NCBI RefSeq assembly: GCF_026241895.1
Contig: NZ_JAPJIV010000004.1
Span: 248,001-312,000 of the forward strand
Length of the DNA stretch: 64,000 nt
DNA from: Pseudomonas sp. RIT-562
GTDB taxonomy: Bacteria > Pseudomonadota > Gammaproteobacteria > Pseudomonadales > Pseudomonadaceae
Direction of reading: 5' to 3'
Every line of letters starts with the position of its first letter. Position 1 is the stretch's first letter. The position numbers were made by a program, and so were the translations under genes. This document shows positions 1 through 10,115 of the stretch, in pieces. A model generated the notes under the pieces. It did not search any database. It worked only from the letters and a program-made list of their open reading frames with translations, and had not been told where the DNA came from.

Positions 1-1
1 G

Positions 2-1693
2 ATCGTCGACAAGCTGACCGAAGTCGGTGCGCTGCTGCACACCACCATCATCGAACACAGCTACATGCACTGCTGGCGGCACAAGACCCCGCTGATCTAC
101 CGCGCCACCGCGCAGTGGTTCATCGGCATGGACAAAGAGCCTGTCAGCGGCGACACCCTGCGCAAGCGCGCGCTCAAGGCCATCGAAGAGACTCAGTTCG
201 TTCCGGCCTGGGGCCAGGCGCGCCTGCACTCGATGATCGCCAACCGTCCGGACTGGTGCATCTCCCGTCAGCGTAACTGGGGCGTGCCGATCCCGTTCTT
301 CCTGAACAAGGAAAGCGGCGAGCTGCACCCACGTACCGCCGAACTGATGGAAGAAGTGGCCAAGCGCGTCGAAGTAGAAGGCATCGAAGCCTGGTTCAAG
401 ATGGACGCTGCCGAGTTGCTCGGCGACGAAGCGCCGCAGTACGACAAGATCAGCGACACCCTGGACGTCTGGTTCGATTCGGGCACCACGCACTGGCACG
501 TCCTGCGCGGTTCGCACCCGATGGGCCACGACAGCGGCCCACGCGCTGACCTGTACCTGGAAGGCTCGGACCAACACCGTGGCTGGTTCCACTCGTCGCT
601 GCTGACCGGTTGCGCCATCGACAACCACGCGCCGTACCGTGAGCTGCTGACCCACGGCTTCACCGTCGACGAGTCCGGCCGCAAGATGTCCAAGTCCCTG
701 GGCAACGTGATCGCGCCGCAAAAGGTCAACGACACCCTGGGCGCCGACATCATGCGCCTGTGGGTGGCTTCTACCGATTACTCGGGTGAAATGGCGGTTT
801 CCGAGCAGATCCTGCAACGCAGTGCGGACGCCTACCGGCGTATCCGAAACACCGCGCGCTTCCTGCTCTCCAACCTGACCGGCTTCAACCCGGCCACCGA
901 CATCCTGCCGGCCGAAGAAATGCTCGCGCTGGACCGTTGGGCCGTGGACCGCACGCTGCTGCTGCAACGCGAGCTGCAAGAGCACTACGGCGAATACCGC
1001 TTCTGGAACGTCTACTCGAAGATCCATAACTTCTGCGTGCAGGAGCTGGGCGGTTTCTACCTCGACATCATCAAGGACCGTCAGTACACCACTGGCGCCA
1101 ACAGCAAGGCGCGTCGTTCGGCGCAAACCGCGCTGTATCACATCTCCGAAGCGCTGGTGCGCTGGATCGCACCGATCCTCGCGTTCACCGCCGACGAACT
1201 GTGGGAATACCTGCCGGGCGAGCGTAACGAGTCGGTGATGCTCAACACCTGGTACGAAGGCCTGACCGAGCTGCCGGAAAACGTCGAACTGGGCCGCGCC
1301 TACTGGGAGCGGATCATGGCGGTGAAGGTCGCGGTCAACAAGGAAATGGAAATCCAGCGTGCGGCCAAGGCCGTCGGTGGCAACCTGCAGGCCGAAGTGA
1401 CGCTGTTCGCCGAAGAGGCGCTGAGCGCTGACCTGGCCAAGCTGAGCAACGAACTGCGCTTCGTGCTGATCACCTCGACCGCCAGCGTGGCACCTTTTGT
1501 TCAGGCTCCTGCGGACGCGGTCGTCACCGAAGTCAGCGGCCTGAAACTGAAAATCGTCAAATCGGCCTTCGCCAAGTGCGCCCGTTGCTGGCACTGCCGC
1601 GAAGACGTTGGAGTGAACCCGGAGCATCCGGAAATCTGCGGTCGTTGCGTTGACAACATCAGCGGCGCTGGCGAGGTTCGTCACTATGCCTAA
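2..1693 (+). CDS. ileS: Isoleucyl-tRNA synthetase, C-terminal part (5' end outside window)
   Basis: The frame is open from the window edge, so the true start lies upstream; roughly 380 of about 940 residues are missing. The enzyme charges tRNA-Ile with isoleucine in the cytoplasm. The [18 protein letters not shown] stretch is typical of class I IleRS. The KMSKS catalytic loop (RKMSKSLGN) is encoded around 680-706, followed by the anticodon-binding domain. A C-terminal zinc knuckle is present (CARCWHC, then CGRC). The stop overlaps the start of lspA, the usual Pseudomonas ileS-lspA arrangement. Identification is secure. Confidence 0.98.
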   Translation: MVDKLTEVGALLHTTIIEHSYMHCWRHKTPLIYRATAQWFIGMDKEPVSGDTLRKRALKAIEETQFVPAWGQARLHSMIANRPDWCISRQRNWGVPIPFFLNKESGELHPRTAELMEEVAKRVEVEGIEAWFKMDAAELLGDEAPQYDKISDTLDVWFDSGTTHWHVLRGSHPMGHDSGPRADLYLEGSDQHRGWFHSSLLTGCAIDNHAPYRELLTHGFTVDESGRKMSKSLGNVIAPQKVNDTLGADIMRLWVASTDYSGEMAVSEQILQRSADAYRRIRNTARFLLSNLTGFNPATDILPAEEMLALDRWAVDRTLLLQRELQEHYGEYRFWNVYSKIHNFCVQELGGFYLDIIKDRQYTTGANSKARRSAQTALYHISEALVRWIAPILAFTADELWEYLPGERNESVMLNTWYEGLTELPENVELGRAYWERIMAVKVAVNKEMEIQRAAKAVGGNLQAEVTLFAEEALSADLAKLSNELRFVLITSTASVAPFVQAPADAVVTEVSGLKLKIVKSAFAKCARCWHCREDVGVNPEHPEICGRCVDNISGAGEVRHYA

Positions 1694-2198
1694 TGGCGTT
1701 GGCCGTTTCGGACGGCTGAGCTGGCTGTGGTTGAGCTTGCTGGTCCTGGTCATTGACCAGGCCAGCAAGTTCTACTTCGAAGGTTCCCTGAGCATGTACC
1801 AGCAGATCGTGGTTATTCCGGACTACTTCAGCTGGACCTTGGCCTACAACACCGGCGCCGCGTTCAGCTTCCTGGCCGACAGCTCCGGCTGGCAGCGTTG
1901 GCTGTTTGCCCTGATCGCTATCGTGGTCAGTGCCGTGCTGGTGGTCTGGCTCAAGCGTCTGGGACGCAACGAGACCTGGCTGGCCGTCGCCCTGGCACTG
2001 GTGCTGGGTGGCGCGGTGGGTAATCTGTATGACCGCATTGCCTATGGCCATGTGATCGATTTCATCCTGGTGCACTGGCAAAACCGCTGGTACTTCCCGG
2101 CGTTCAACTTCGCCGACAGTGCCATCACTGTGGGCGCTGTGATGCTGGCGCTGGATATGTTCAAAAGCAAAAAGACCGGAGAAGCCGTTCATGACTGA
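1686..2198 (+). CDS. lspA: Lipoprotein signal peptidase (signal peptidase II)
   Basis: 170 residues, an inner-membrane aspartyl protease that removes the signal peptide from prolipoproteins after lipidation. Four hydrophobic segments are visible. The conserved catalytic regions are GNLYDR...VIDF and FNFADS, each carrying an active-site aspartate. The ATG at 1686 was chosen because it overlaps the ileS stop by 8 bases, gives the usual protein length and places TM1 near the N terminus; an upstream in-frame start at 1650 would add 12 unconserved residues inside ileS. It overlaps fkpB by 8 bases, suggesting translational coupling. Confidence 0.97.
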   Translation: MPNGVGRFGRLSWLWLSLLVLVIDQASKFYFEGSLSMYQQIVVIPDYFSWTLAYNTGAAFSFLADSSGWQRWLFALIAIVVSAVLVVWLKRLGRNETWLAVALALVLGGAVGNLYDRIAYGHVIDFILVHWQNRWYFPAFNFADSAITVGAVMLALDMFKSKKTGEAVHD

Positions 2199-2643
2199 GC
2201 ACGTATTGGCTGAGCAACGCATCCGCCAGAACACCGAAGTCACTTTGCACTTCGCCCTGCGCCTGGAGAACGGCGACACCGTCGACAGCACCTTCGACAA
2301 AGCTCCGGCGACCTTCAAGGTCGGCGATGGCAATTTGTTGCCGGGTTTTGAAGCGGCACTGTTCGGCTTCAAGGCTGGCGACAAGCGCACCCTGACGATT
2401 GCACCGGAAAACGCGTTTGGCCAGCCCAACCCGCAGAACGTGCAGGTCATCCCGCGTTCGCAGTTCCAGGACATGGACCTGTCCCCGGGATTGCTGGTGA
2501 TCTTCAACGATGCGGCCAATACCGAATTGCCGGGCGTGGTAAAAGAGTTCGATGACGAGCAAGTGACCATCGATTTCAATCACCCGCTGTCGGGCAAGAC
2601 CTTGACCTTTGATGTCGAGATCATCAACGTCGTATCGCTGTAA
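2191..2643 (+). CDS. fkpB: FKBP-type peptidyl-prolyl isomerase (SlpA/FkpB family)
   Basis: 150 residues with no signal peptide, so a cytoplasmic prolyl isomerase or chaperone. It begins with the family pattern [39 protein letters not shown] (described here in part as [10 protein letters not shown]), followed by the IF (insert-in-flap) domain around residues 65-130. The gene overlaps the end of lspA and completes the ileS-lspA-fkpB-ispH group seen across gammaproteobacteria. A REP element separates it from ispH. Confidence 0.95.
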   Translation: MTEHVLAEQRIRQNTEVTLHFALRLENGDTVDSTFDKAPATFKVGDGNLLPGFEAALFGFKAGDKRTLTIAPENAFGQPNPQNVQVIPRSQFQDMDLSPGLLVIFNDAANTELPGVVKEFDDEQVTIDFNHPLSGKTLTFDVEIINVVSL

Positions 2644-2658
2644 CGGGACTTTTCCTGC

Positions 2659-2780
2659 CTGTGGGAGCAAAGCTTGCTCGCGATTGGGGGGGCTTATTCA
2701 ACATTGATGTTGGATGTCATGACGCTATCGCGAGCAAGCTTTGCTCCCACAGGTTTGGAGCTTTGCTCCCACAGGTTTGG
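2659..2780. repeat. REP pair (REPIN-like) plus an extra tail repeat
   Basis: Two inverted copies of a GTGGGAGCAAAGCTTGCTCG-type unit (about 2660-2684 and 2727-2757) flank a spacer with a short internal palindrome. A duplicated partial copy (AGCTTTGCTCCCACAGG) follows at 2759-2780. It lies between fkpB and ispH and could fold into a long hairpin. Confidence 0.85.
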
Positions 2781-2837
2781 CTATTCCCAGAATTTTTGTT
2801 ATTCATTGTTTTTCGCGCGCAAGACACGAGGCACAGC

Positions 2838-3785
2838 ATGCAAATCAAACTCGCCAACCCCCGTGGCTTTTGCGCCGGTGTGGACCGGGCGATCGAAATC
2901 GTCAATCGCGCCCTGGAAGTGTTCGGGCCGCCGATCTACGTGCGCCACGAAGTTGTCCACAATAAATTCGTGGTTGAAGACCTGCGAGCCCGCGGAGCGA
3001 TCTTCGTCGAAGAACTCGACCAGGTGCCCGACGACGTCATCGTGATCTTCAGTGCCCACGGCGTATCCCAGGCCGTGCGTACCGAAGCTGCTGGCCGTGG
3101 CCTGAAAGTATTCGACGCCACTTGCCCGCTGGTGACCAAGGTGCACATCGAAGTCGCGCGCTACAGCCGCGACGGCCGTGAGTGCATTCTCATTGGCCAC
3201 GCCGGTCACCCGGAAGTCGAAGGCACCATGGGCCAATATGACGGCAGCAACGGTGGCGCGATCTACCTGGTGGAAGACGAAGAAGACGTCGCCAAACTGC
3301 AGGTGCGCAATCCCGATAAGCTGGCGTTCGTTACCCAGACTACTTTGTCGATGGATGATACCAGTCGAGTCATTGATGCCCTGCGTGCGCGTTTCCCGGC
3401 GATCGGTGGTCCGCGCAAGGACGACATCTGCTACGCAACGCAAAACCGCCAGGATGCGGTCAAGCAACTGGCCGATGAGTGCGACGTGGTGTTGGTGGTG
3501 GGCAGCCCGAACAGCTCCAACTCCAATCGCCTGCGAGAACTGGCTGAGCGCATGGCGACACCGGCCTATTTGATCGATGGCGCCGAGGACCTGCAAAAAA
3601 GCTGGTTCGACGGAGTCCAGCGGATCGGTATCACTGCGGGCGCTTCCGCCCCTGAAGTGCTGGTGCGTGGTGTGATCCAGCAGTTGCAGGCCTGGGGCGC
3701 TACCGGTGCCGACGAATTGGCCGGTCGTGAGGAGAACGTCACGTTCTCCATGCCCAAGGAATTACGCGTCCGCTCCCTCCTCTGA
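2838..3785 (+). CDS. ispH: 4-hydroxy-3-methylbut-2-enyl diphosphate reductase
   Basis: 315 residues; the last enzyme of the MEP isoprenoid pathway, converting HMBPP to IPP and DMAPP with a [4Fe-4S] cluster. The three cluster cysteines are visible in [11 protein letters not shown] (Cys12), DATCPLV and [11 protein letters not shown]. The start at 2838 gives the conserved [15 protein letters not shown] terminus; longer in-frame starts would read through the REP element. Its 3' end is overlapped antisense by the run-on frame of fimT. Confidence 0.98.
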   Translation: MQIKLANPRGFCAGVDRAIEIVNRALEVFGPPIYVRHEVVHNKFVVEDLRARGAIFVEELDQVPDDVIVIFSAHGVSQAVRTEAAGRGLKVFDATCPLVTKVHIEVARYSRDGRECILIGHAGHPEVEGTMGQYDGSNGGAIYLVEDEEDVAKLQVRNPDKLAFVTQTTLSMDDTSRVIDALRARFPAIGGPRKDDICYATQNRQDAVKQLADECDVVLVVGSPNSSNSNRLRELAERMATPAYLIDGAEDLQKSWFDGVQRIGITAGASAPEVLVRGVIQQLQAWGATGADELAGREENVTFSMPKELRVRSLL

Positions 3786-4303
3786 GTCGTTCCCCCGACG
3801 CAGAGCGCGTACTGCGTCTTGTCACTGCGCAGGCTGACTCGACCGTTTGACGCCAGTACCACCTGGTACTGGCTCACCGGCTCGCGTGCCGCACACACGT
3901 GCAACGTCCCCCCTTGAAAGCCACCATGCGCCGGTTGACCAAGGTGGTTGAACCGTATCGAGCTTTTGACATGCGTGTTGCCGACGATCGTGGTCCCGAC
4001 GCTGCTCTGGCGTTCGACCAGCAGCGGATTGCTGCTGTCTTCATCGCCCTGGCCGCTGGCATCGACGATGATTCGCCAGCCCTGGCTCCAGTCGCCATTG
4101 ACGCCGTGGATCATGGTCGTCTGACCGCGCGTGATGGCCTCGTTTCTCGCGGTGCGCACACCAACCGCCAGCGACTTCGCCGCTGCTTCGCGGTAGGTGG
4201 CTTCGGTAAGCGCGGCGAATACCGGGCTGACCAACGACAGAACAATCCCGGCAATCGCCAGTCCCATAAGCAACTCGACCAGGCTGAAGCCTCGCTGATG
4301 CAT
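3566..4303 (-). CDS. fimT: GspH/FimT-type minor pilin, with an unusual run-on C terminus
   Basis: The start at 4303 gives [20 protein letters not shown], a type III prepilin leader with the PilD cleavage site G/FSLVE and a hydrophobic alpha-1 helix. A ribosome site (GGAAGGA) precedes it. FimT-family pilins are usually about 150-180 residues, and here the normal end should come just after DKTQYALC near 3800. No in-frame stop occurs there, so the frame continues 68 or more residues antisense into ispH and stops only at 3566. The extension looks non-native. Either the stop was lost or a one-base shift in the C5/G5 run at 3794-3798 is involved: one extra base would stop at about 3762. Confidence 0.75.
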   Translation of the reverse strand: MHQRGFSLVELLMGLAIAGIVLSLVSPVFAALTEATYREAAAKSLAVGVRTARNEAITRGQTTMIHGVNGDWSQGWRIIVDASGQGDEDSSNPLLVERQSSVGTTIVGNTHVKSSIRFNHLGQPAHGGFQGGTLHVCAAREPVSQYQVVLASNGRVSLRSDKTQYALCVGGTTQRRERTRNSLGMENVTFSSRPANSSAPVAPQACNCWITPRTSTSGAEAPAVIPIRWTPSNQLFCRSSAPSIK

Positions 4304-4433
4304 GTCATTCCTTCCCTGGAGTGTGAGCATTTGCGCATTCCCTGCGCGAGTGAAGGCAAAACAACCGAACATCTGCCGGCCGAATGTTCTAGCTTGTAAC
4401 AGCAGGTATAGCCGACGGCAACGGAGGGCACTG

Positions 4434-4907
4434 ATGGATCGTGGTACAAAAGGTTTCACGCTGATCGAGTTGCTGGTAGCACTGGCGATTTTCTTGATCC
4501 TGATTACCCTGGCCGTTCCGGCATTCACCAGTTCGGTGCAAAGTACCCGGGCGGACACCGAGATCGGCGACTTGCGCCGTGCCCTGAGTTTCGCTCGACT
4601 GGAAGCCATCGACCGCAGTATTACCACGCAGGTTATGCCCAAGGAGGTCGGTGCGGCTTGGAGCGATTTACTGACCGTCACTGACATCACCAGCAAACCG
4701 CCGGTTGTGTTGCGGATTGTTCCCGCCATGAGCAGCGGGGCAAATCTGACGCTACCCTCAGGAGTGACCGCCATCAGTTTTAATAACCTTGGCGGACTTG
4801 CCACACCTGCCACTGCAGTGGCGATCAGCTATGTGCTGGGGGCACAGAGCCGAACGCTGAATGTGTGTTTGAACGGACGTATTCAATTGGGTGGAAACTG
4901 CGGATGA
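4434..4907 (+). CDS. fimU: Type IV pilus minor pilin, GspH/FimU family
   Basis: 157 residues, starting MDRGTKGFTLIELLVALAIF: a type III leader cleaved after Gly7 and methylated on Phe by PilD, then the hydrophobic helix. The C terminus has two cysteines (NVCLNG and GGNCG), consistent with a disulfide-bonded pilin. The start at 4434 follows GGAGGG by a proper spacing; the longer frame upstream lacks a leader. It is first in the minor pilin operon and its stop overlaps the pilV start (ATGA). FimU, PilV, PilW, PilX and PilE prime pilus assembly at the inner membrane. Confidence 0.88.
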   Translation: MDRGTKGFTLIELLVALAIFLILITLAVPAFTSSVQSTRADTEIGDLRRALSFARLEAIDRSITTQVMPKEVGAAWSDLLTVTDITSKPPVVLRIVPAMSSGANLTLPSGVTAISFNNLGGLATPATAVAISYVLGAQSRTLNVCLNGRIQLGGNCG

Positions 4908-5350
4908 GGCAAAGGAGCAAGCGTGCCCAGGAGGGCATGACGCTGATCGAGGTGCTGGTTGCATTGTTGATTCTGACTGTGGGCCTGTTGGGAGCTGCGG
5001 CGATTCAGCTCAATGCCCTGAAGTACACCGACAGCTCGCGGATGACCAGCCAGGCGAGCTTCATCGCCTACGACATGATGGACCGCATTCGCGCCAACTC
5101 CGGCGCCGACTACACGATCACGCCCCCGACTTCGGGCAACCTCAACGTGGCCCGCGATCAGGACCTCTTCGACTTCACCAGCAACATCGTCAGCTCTCTG
5201 GGCGCCACTGCCACTGGCACCATTGCCTTGAACCAGCGGGTGTACACCATCACGATCACCTGGGATGACTCGCGCGCCGCCAACACCAACATGCGCCGCA
5301 GCTTTGTATTGACCAGTCGCGCCACCGTCGACCCGGTATCGGCGCCATGA
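4904..5350 (+). CDS. pilV: Type IV pilus minor pilin PilV
   Basis: 148 residues. It starts MRQRSKRAQEGMTLIEVLVALLILTVGLLG: a leader with the less common G/MTLIE cleavage site, which is typical of PilV, and the PilV-like run TVGLLGAAAIQL. It overlaps fimU by 4 bases (ATGA) and pilW by 4 bases, so it should be translated coupled with both. It belongs to the priming complex of minor pilins. Start chosen because it places the prepilin cleavage site near the N terminus. Confidence 0.88.
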   Translation: MRQRSKRAQEGMTLIEVLVALLILTVGLLGAAAIQLNALKYTDSSRMTSQASFIAYDMMDRIRANSGADYTITPPTSGNLNVARDQDLFDFTSNIVSSLGATATGTIALNQRVYTITITWDDSRAANTNMRRSFVLTSRATVDPVSAP

Positions 5351-6057
5351 GTCGACACCAAAGAGGCTTTGGCCTGATCGAGCTGCTGATCGCCCTTGCG
5401 TTGAGCCTGGTAGTCGTCCTCGGCGTGGCGCAGATTTTCATCGCGGCGAAAAATACTTATGTCAGCCAGAACAGCGCGTCGAACATGCAGGAGGACGCAC
5501 GTTTTGTGCTGGGCAAAATGATTCAGGAAATTCGCATGGTTGGCATGTTCGGCTGCCTGGGCACCATCGACGCCGGTTCTGCGCCCGACTTCAGTGCCAG
5601 CCAGATCACCCCCATCAGCTGGGACAACGCCAACCTCAAGCTCACGCTGGTGACGGCAGATGTCGGCGCAAATGGCGGAACACCAACCTGGACAGTGATT
5701 TCCGATTGCCGAACCAGCGCGACGGCTTACAACCAGGTGAAAGCCCCTGTGCCCGGCCAGCTTGCATTTCCGATCCGGCGACTGATCTACAGCCTGAAAA
5801 ACGGCCAGCTGACGATGGGCGTCCATGGCGGTACGCCGATCCAGTCCGCGCTGGTGGACAACGTCAGTGCCTTCAACGTCAGTTTCGGTCTCGCCAGCTC
5901 TGCTACCGAGGTTGCCGCTTCCAGCTACAGCAGCAACCCGTCGGACCCTGCGCGAATTCGCAGCGTGCGGCTGACGTTGACCCTCACAGACCCGAACAAG
6001 CGCGTGCGTGATCAAACCTTCAACGTGGTTGCCGCATTGCGCAATCGCCTGCAATGA
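5347..6057 (+). CDS. pilW: Type IV pilus minor pilin PilW
   Basis: 236 residues, the largest minor pilin of the set, as usual for PilW. N terminus MSRHQRGFGLIELLIALALSLVVVLGVAQIF shows the G/FGLIE prepilin site and a hydrophobic helix. The segment NMQEDARFVLGKMIQEIRMVGMFGC is characteristic of PilW. ATGA overlap with pilV. It helps initiate pilus assembly and couples PilY1 to the pilus tip. Confidence 0.9.
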   Translation: MSRHQRGFGLIELLIALALSLVVVLGVAQIFIAAKNTYVSQNSASNMQEDARFVLGKMIQEIRMVGMFGCLGTIDAGSAPDFSASQITPISWDNANLKLTLVTADVGANGGTPTWTVISDCRTSATAYNQVKAPVPGQLAFPIRRLIYSLKNGQLTMGVHGGTPIQSALVDNVSAFNVSFGLASSATEVAASSYSSNPSDPARIRSVRLTLTLTDPNKRVRDQTFNVVAALRNRLQ

Positions 6058-6068
6058 GAGGAGGGCCG

Positions 6069-6551
6069 ATGAGTATTCCCGTTACCGTGCGGCGTTCCCA
6101 GCGCGGCATGGCGCTGTTGATCAGCCTGGTGTTCCTGCTGTTGCTGACGCTGATCGGTCTGTCCTCGATGCAGAGCGCGACGCTGCAGGAAAAAATGGCC
6201 ACCAGCGTCTCTTTACGCAATCAGTCGTTCCAGAATGCCGAAGCGGCATTGCGCATGGGCGAAAACGCGGTGCAACTGTCCACCTATACCTTGCCGGTGT
6301 GCAGTGGCACCACCCAATGTGCACCGCCCGCAGAATCCGCCTCCATTACCGGCGCCGGGTTCAACTCGACCTCGGGAGTCACCTGGGTCGCTGCCGGCAG
6401 TGGCTTCTACGGAGTGCAGAACATCGGTACCTCATTGAATGCGGTGAATGTGCCGAGCAATACCTCGGCAACGCTGTACCGCGTCACGGCTGTAGCCGTG
6501 GCCGGTAACAACGTGCGCAGCGTGGTGGAGAGCATTTATGCCAAGTACTGA
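6069..6551 (+). CDS. pilX: Type IV pilus minor pilin PilX
   Basis: 160 residues, beginning MSIPVTVRRSQRGMALLISLVFLLLLTLIGL. The G/MALLISL motif and the following SSMQSATLQEKMA segment are the PilX N-terminal signature; PilX lacks the Glu5 of normal pilins, and here the fifth mature residue is not Glu. The start at 6069 follows GAGGAGGG; an alternative in-frame start at 6054 overlaps the pilW stop. It overlaps pilY1 by 14 bases. Confidence 0.88.
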   Translation: MSIPVTVRRSQRGMALLISLVFLLLLTLIGLSSMQSATLQEKMATSVSLRNQSFQNAEAALRMGENAVQLSTYTLPVCSGTTQCAPPAESASITGAGFNSTSGVTWVAAGSGFYGVQNIGTSLNAVNVPSNTSATLYRVTAVAVAGNNVRSVVESIYAKY

Positions 6552-9500
6552 GCGCCGCGGCTGTTGGCGGCAAATGCTCTGCGGCATGTTGCTGAGTCTG
6601 TACCTGGCAGCGCCGGCCTATGCCTTCACGCCCTCTGACTCACCCCTGCTGAGCGCGGCGGCAGTGGCGCCGAACGTGATGTTGCTGATCGATAACTCGG
6701 GGAGCATGAACAACATCATCTATGCCGCCGGCTTTGATCCCAACATCAACCGCACACCGGCCCGTGAGTGCAACGCATTCCTGGGGCTGTGTTTCAGCTC
6801 GACGGCGATCACCGGAGATTCGATATTTCTCTCGAGCCTCGCCACGTCGGGCTGCTCGAACGGCTACAACTCGTTTTACAACAACAGCGCTACGCCTCTG
6901 TGCATCAAACTGCCAGACCCGGCAGGTAACGGTGATACCCGCTACTCGGCGAATTACATCGCCTACGTCGTTGGCCTGGCGAACGGTCAGAGGAGCGATT
7001 TTTCCACGTCCAGCTCGCCCATCCCCATCGAATCGCGGATCAGCGTGGCGCGCAGCGTATCGACCTCGCTGGTCACCGCCAACCGCACGCTACGCATCGG
7101 CCTCGCGACGTTCAACGCAGTGACCAGCAACAATCGGGGTAACGGCGGCTACATTGCCATCCCTATCGACGATCTGACCACGGGCGCCAAGTTCGACGCG
7201 CTGACCGATTCAATCGACGCCTTGAGAGCTGTCGCCAACACGCCCTTGGCCGAAACCTACTACGAAGTCACCCGTTACATGCGCGGCCTGGCTTCGTATT
7301 ACAACACCTCCAGAACCTACACCAGCCCGATCCAGTACCGCTGCCAGAAAAACTACGGCGTGGTAATCACCGATGGTTTGCCGACGTATGACCGAACCTT
7401 TCCCTCCGACGACCCACAGGCCACTGCCCAGGGCGGCCCAAGGCTGCCCAACTGGGACGGTATCAATAACGATGGCGACAACCCCCTCGGGGGGGATGAC
7501 GAGGGGGATTCGCTATTCCTCGATGACATCGCCAAGTTTGCCTTTGATATCGACATGCGTTCGACCGGGGTCGATCTGGCGAAGAAAGCCTGGGATTCGC
7601 CCGACTTTCCCAAGCAGAACATGAACACCTATACCGTGGGCTTCACCACGGCCAACCAAATGCTGGAAGACGCGGCAAAGTACGGCCAAGGCAAGTATTA
7701 CCTCGCCACCGACAGCACCGGCCTGACCACCGCGCTGTCGTCGGCCTTGAGCGAAATCACCTCCAAGGCCGGTTCCGGCGGCAGCGGGACCACCAGCAGC
7801 GCAGTCGTCGGGATCGGCTCTTCGTACTACCAGACCAGCTACGACCCCAAGGATTGGCGCGGCACCATCAAATCCTTCGGCTTCACCGCCACGGGCGCGG
7901 TCAATACCGCTTCGCTGCTGTGGAGCACGGACAAGACCATCGTTCCCGGCGCGACCGCACCGACTTACCAGTCCTGGAATACCCTGGACAACACGGCAGT
8001 GACCCTGGCATTCAATAACTTTTCGCCGGCGCAGCAGGCGACCCTGAACCAGGGGTTGCCCTCTACTATCAAGGGCACAGACCTGGTGGAGTGGAGCAAG
8101 GGCACCAACAAGACCGGGTTGAAGGTACGCAGCGCTTTGCTCGGCGATATCATCAACTCGCCGCTGGTGCTCGCCTCGCCCACGGAGAAAACGGCTTCCG
8201 ACCTGGCCGGCGATAACAGCTACAGCACCTATCTGGCCAACAAGGCTGCCAATATGACTGCCAGCCTGGTGGTCAACGGGAACGACGGCTTTGTCAGCGT
8301 GATCAACGCCAGCCCCACGAGTAACGCCAGCAATGGCACCCGGCGTTACGCCTACATGCCTTCCAGCGTCTTGCCGTCGCTGCGCTATATCGCCGATCCC
8401 ACCTACATCAACGGCACCAGCCACAAATTTCTGGTAGACGGCCAAGTCGGCGTGTTTGACGCCAAGATCGGCGCTGGCTGGAAAACCATGGCCGTCGGCG
8501 GGACCGGGGCGGGGGGCAAGACGTTTTACGGGCTGCAATTGTTTGACGCTACGGCAGGCAATGTGACCAAGGCGTCCTGGGAAATCAGTGCGCCGGCCAC
8601 GCCGACTCCTGCGAATGCTTTTAATGACCTGGGATTTGCCTACGCCCGACCTGAAGTGGCGCGCCTCGACGATGGTCGCTGGGCGGCGTTTATTTCCAAT
8701 GGGTACGGGAGCAACTCGGGGGTGGCGGCGTTGTACGTCATCGACCTCAGCAACGGCGCGCTGATCAGGAAAATCGTCGCCGACAGCGCCGGAAACGACA
8801 ACGGGCTGTCTTCGGTGAAGCTCAAGGTCAACTCGCAGAATGTGGTACAGGCTGCCTACGGCGGTGACCTGAAGGGACGGCTGTGGAAGTTTGACCTGAG
8901 CAGTACCAGCAGCGATGCGTGGGGCGTGGCGTTTGGCGGCAAACCTTTGTTTACTGCTACCACCGCCGGCGGCACCTTGCAGCCCATCACTGCCCAGCCA
9001 TTGCTGGCCGACAATAGCCTGGGCGGCAAAATGGTGTTTGTCGGCACGGGCAAGTTCAACGAAACCGCGGACAAGACCAATAAGGATCTGCAGGCCTTCT
9101 ACGCGGTGTGGGACGCGGACGGTGGTTCAGGGCAAATCACTCCGGCCAATCTGCAGCTGCAATCGGTGCAGAGCGTGTTCTCGGGCACCGGCGGACAATT
9201 CATCACCACCAGCCAGAACGAAGTCACCTATCCGGCGGAGAAGGGCTGGTACCTGCCACTGGTCTACAACAGCGCCCTGACCGGCGAGCGGGTGATCAAC
9301 CAGGCGGCTCTGGTGCTGGGGCGAATCGTCTTTACCACGGCCAGCGTCGACACCACGGACCCCTGCGCCAGTTTTGGTACCGGCAAACTGGTCGAACTGG
9401 ATGCGTTCAGCGGTAAGATGCTCAATTATGCTGTGCTCGACACCAACGGTGACGGGCTGGTCGACGGCACCGACGCGATATCCAGCGGAGTGGTGTTCAC

Positions 9501-9639
9501 TGGCGGGATGCCGGTGCTCAACGCCATCGTCAACGGCGGCGCCCGCAAGATCGTGAACGACTCCAGCGGAACGCCAACCTCGTTGGTTGAAAAGGCCGGC
9601 GGTGGCAGCCGACGCATCATGTGGCGACAAATTCAGTAA
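6538..9639 (+). CDS. pilY1: Type IV pilus tip adhesin / biogenesis factor PilY1
   Basis: 1033 residues. After a signal peptide (cleavage near AYAF, residue 30) a von Willebrand A-like domain carries the MIDAS motif DNSGS at residues 52-56. An acidic loop around residues 308-330 (NNDGD then DDEGD) lies inside this domain. The C-terminal half is the PilY1 beta-propeller, with the calcium loop DTNGDGLVDGTD at residues 968-979. The protein is secreted through the pilus machinery, sits at the pilus tip, and opposes PilT-driven retraction. It is somewhat shorter than the P. aeruginosa protein. No separate pilY2 gene is seen between it and pilE. Confidence 0.93.
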   Translation: MPSTERRGCWRQMLCGMLLSLYLAAPAYAFTPSDSPLLSAAAVAPNVMLLIDNSGSMNNIIYAAGFDPNINRTPARECNAFLGLCFSSTAITGDSIFLSSLATSGCSNGYNSFYNNSATPLCIKLPDPAGNGDTRYSANYIAYVVGLANGQRSDFSTSSSPIPIESRISVARSVSTSLVTANRTLRIGLATFNAVTSNNRGNGGYIAIPIDDLTTGAKFDALTDSIDALRAVANTPLAETYYEVTRYMRGLASYYNTSRTYTSPIQYRCQKNYGVVITDGLPTYDRTFPSDDPQATAQGGPRLPNWDGINNDGDNPLGGDDEGDSLFLDDIAKFAFDIDMRSTGVDLAKKAWDSPDFPKQNMNTYTVGFTTANQMLEDAAKYGQGKYYLATDSTGLTTALSSALSEITSKAGSGGSGTTSSAVVGIGSSYYQTSYDPKDWRGTIKSFGFTATGAVNTASLLWSTDKTIVPGATAPTYQSWNTLDNTAVTLAFNNFSPAQQATLNQGLPSTIKGTDLVEWSKGTNKTGLKVRSALLGDIINSPLVLASPTEKTASDLAGDNSYSTYLANKAANMTASLVVNGNDGFVSVINASPTSNASNGTRRYAYMPSSVLPSLRYIADPTYINGTSHKFLVDGQVGVFDAKIGAGWKTMAVGGTGAGGKTFYGLQLFDATAGNVTKASWEISAPATPTPANAFNDLGFAYARPEVARLDDGRWAAFISNGYGSNSGVAALYVIDLSNGALIRKIVADSAGNDNGLSSVKLKVNSQNVVQAAYGGDLKGRLWKFDLSSTSSDAWGVAFGGKPLFTATTAGGTLQPITAQPLLADNSLGGKMVFVGTGKFNETADKTNKDLQAFYAVWDADGGSGQITPANLQLQSVQSVFSGTGGQFITTSQNEVTYPAEKGWYLPLVYNSALTGERVINQAALVLGRIVFTTASVDTTDPCASFGTGKLVELDAFSGKMLNYAVLDTNGDGLVDGTDAISSGVVFTGGMPVLNAIVNGGARKIVNDSSGTPTSLVEKAGGGSRRIMWRQIQ

Positions 9640-9653
9640 GCGAGAGTGCAGGC

Positions 9654-10061
9654 ATGCGTAGATCGAACCGAGGTTTCACCCTGATCGAGATCATGATCGT
9701 GATTGCGATCATCGGGATCGTCATCACCATTGGTTACCCGAGCCTGACCGAATACGTGAAGAAGGGCCGCCGGGCTGAAGTGGCAGGTTTGCTTTCCGAG
9801 CAGGCGCAGATACTCGAGCGGTTCTATTCCAACTCGAAAACCAGCGTGTACACCGGCGCGACTGGCCTGAGCGCCGGTAACGACTATTACACCATCGAGT
9901 CGACCCTGACTGATCAGACCTACAAGGTGACGGCCACGCGTAAAGTCGGTTCGGCGATGGCCACTGACAAGTGCGGCAACTTCACGATTACCAACACCGG
10001 AGCCAGAGGCATGGAAAATGCCGCAGCCGGGCTGACCACCAAGGATTGCTGGGGGCGCTGA
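9654..10061 (+). CDS. pilE: Type IV pilus minor pilin PilE
   Basis: 135 residues: MRRSNRGFTLIEIMIVIAIIGIVITIGYPS carries a canonical G/FTLIE prepilin site with Glu5, followed by SLTEYVKKGRRAEVAGLL. Two C-terminal cysteines (DKCGN and DCWGR) would form the D-loop disulfide. It follows pilY1 by 14 bases and ends the minor pilin operon, matching the PilE position in P. aeruginosa. The ATG at 9654 was chosen because it gives a short basic leader. Confidence 0.88.
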   Translation: MRRSNRGFTLIEIMIVIAIIGIVITIGYPSLTEYVKKGRRAEVAGLLSEQAQILERFYSNSKTSVYTGATGLSAGNDYYTIESTLTDQTYKVTATRKVGSAMATDKCGNFTITNTGARGMENAAAGLTTKDCWGR

Positions 10062-10115
10062 GTTATTTTTCGGGCGCGTTTTGTGCCCCTGTCTATTTAA
10101 TGGTTGGATCAGAAC

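Noticed and set aside
1659..2579. 306-codon minus-strand frame
   Set aside because: Antisense to lspA and fkpB, both secure.
7513..8538. 341-codon minus-strand frame
   Set aside because: Antisense to pilY1, which is intact and clearly coding.
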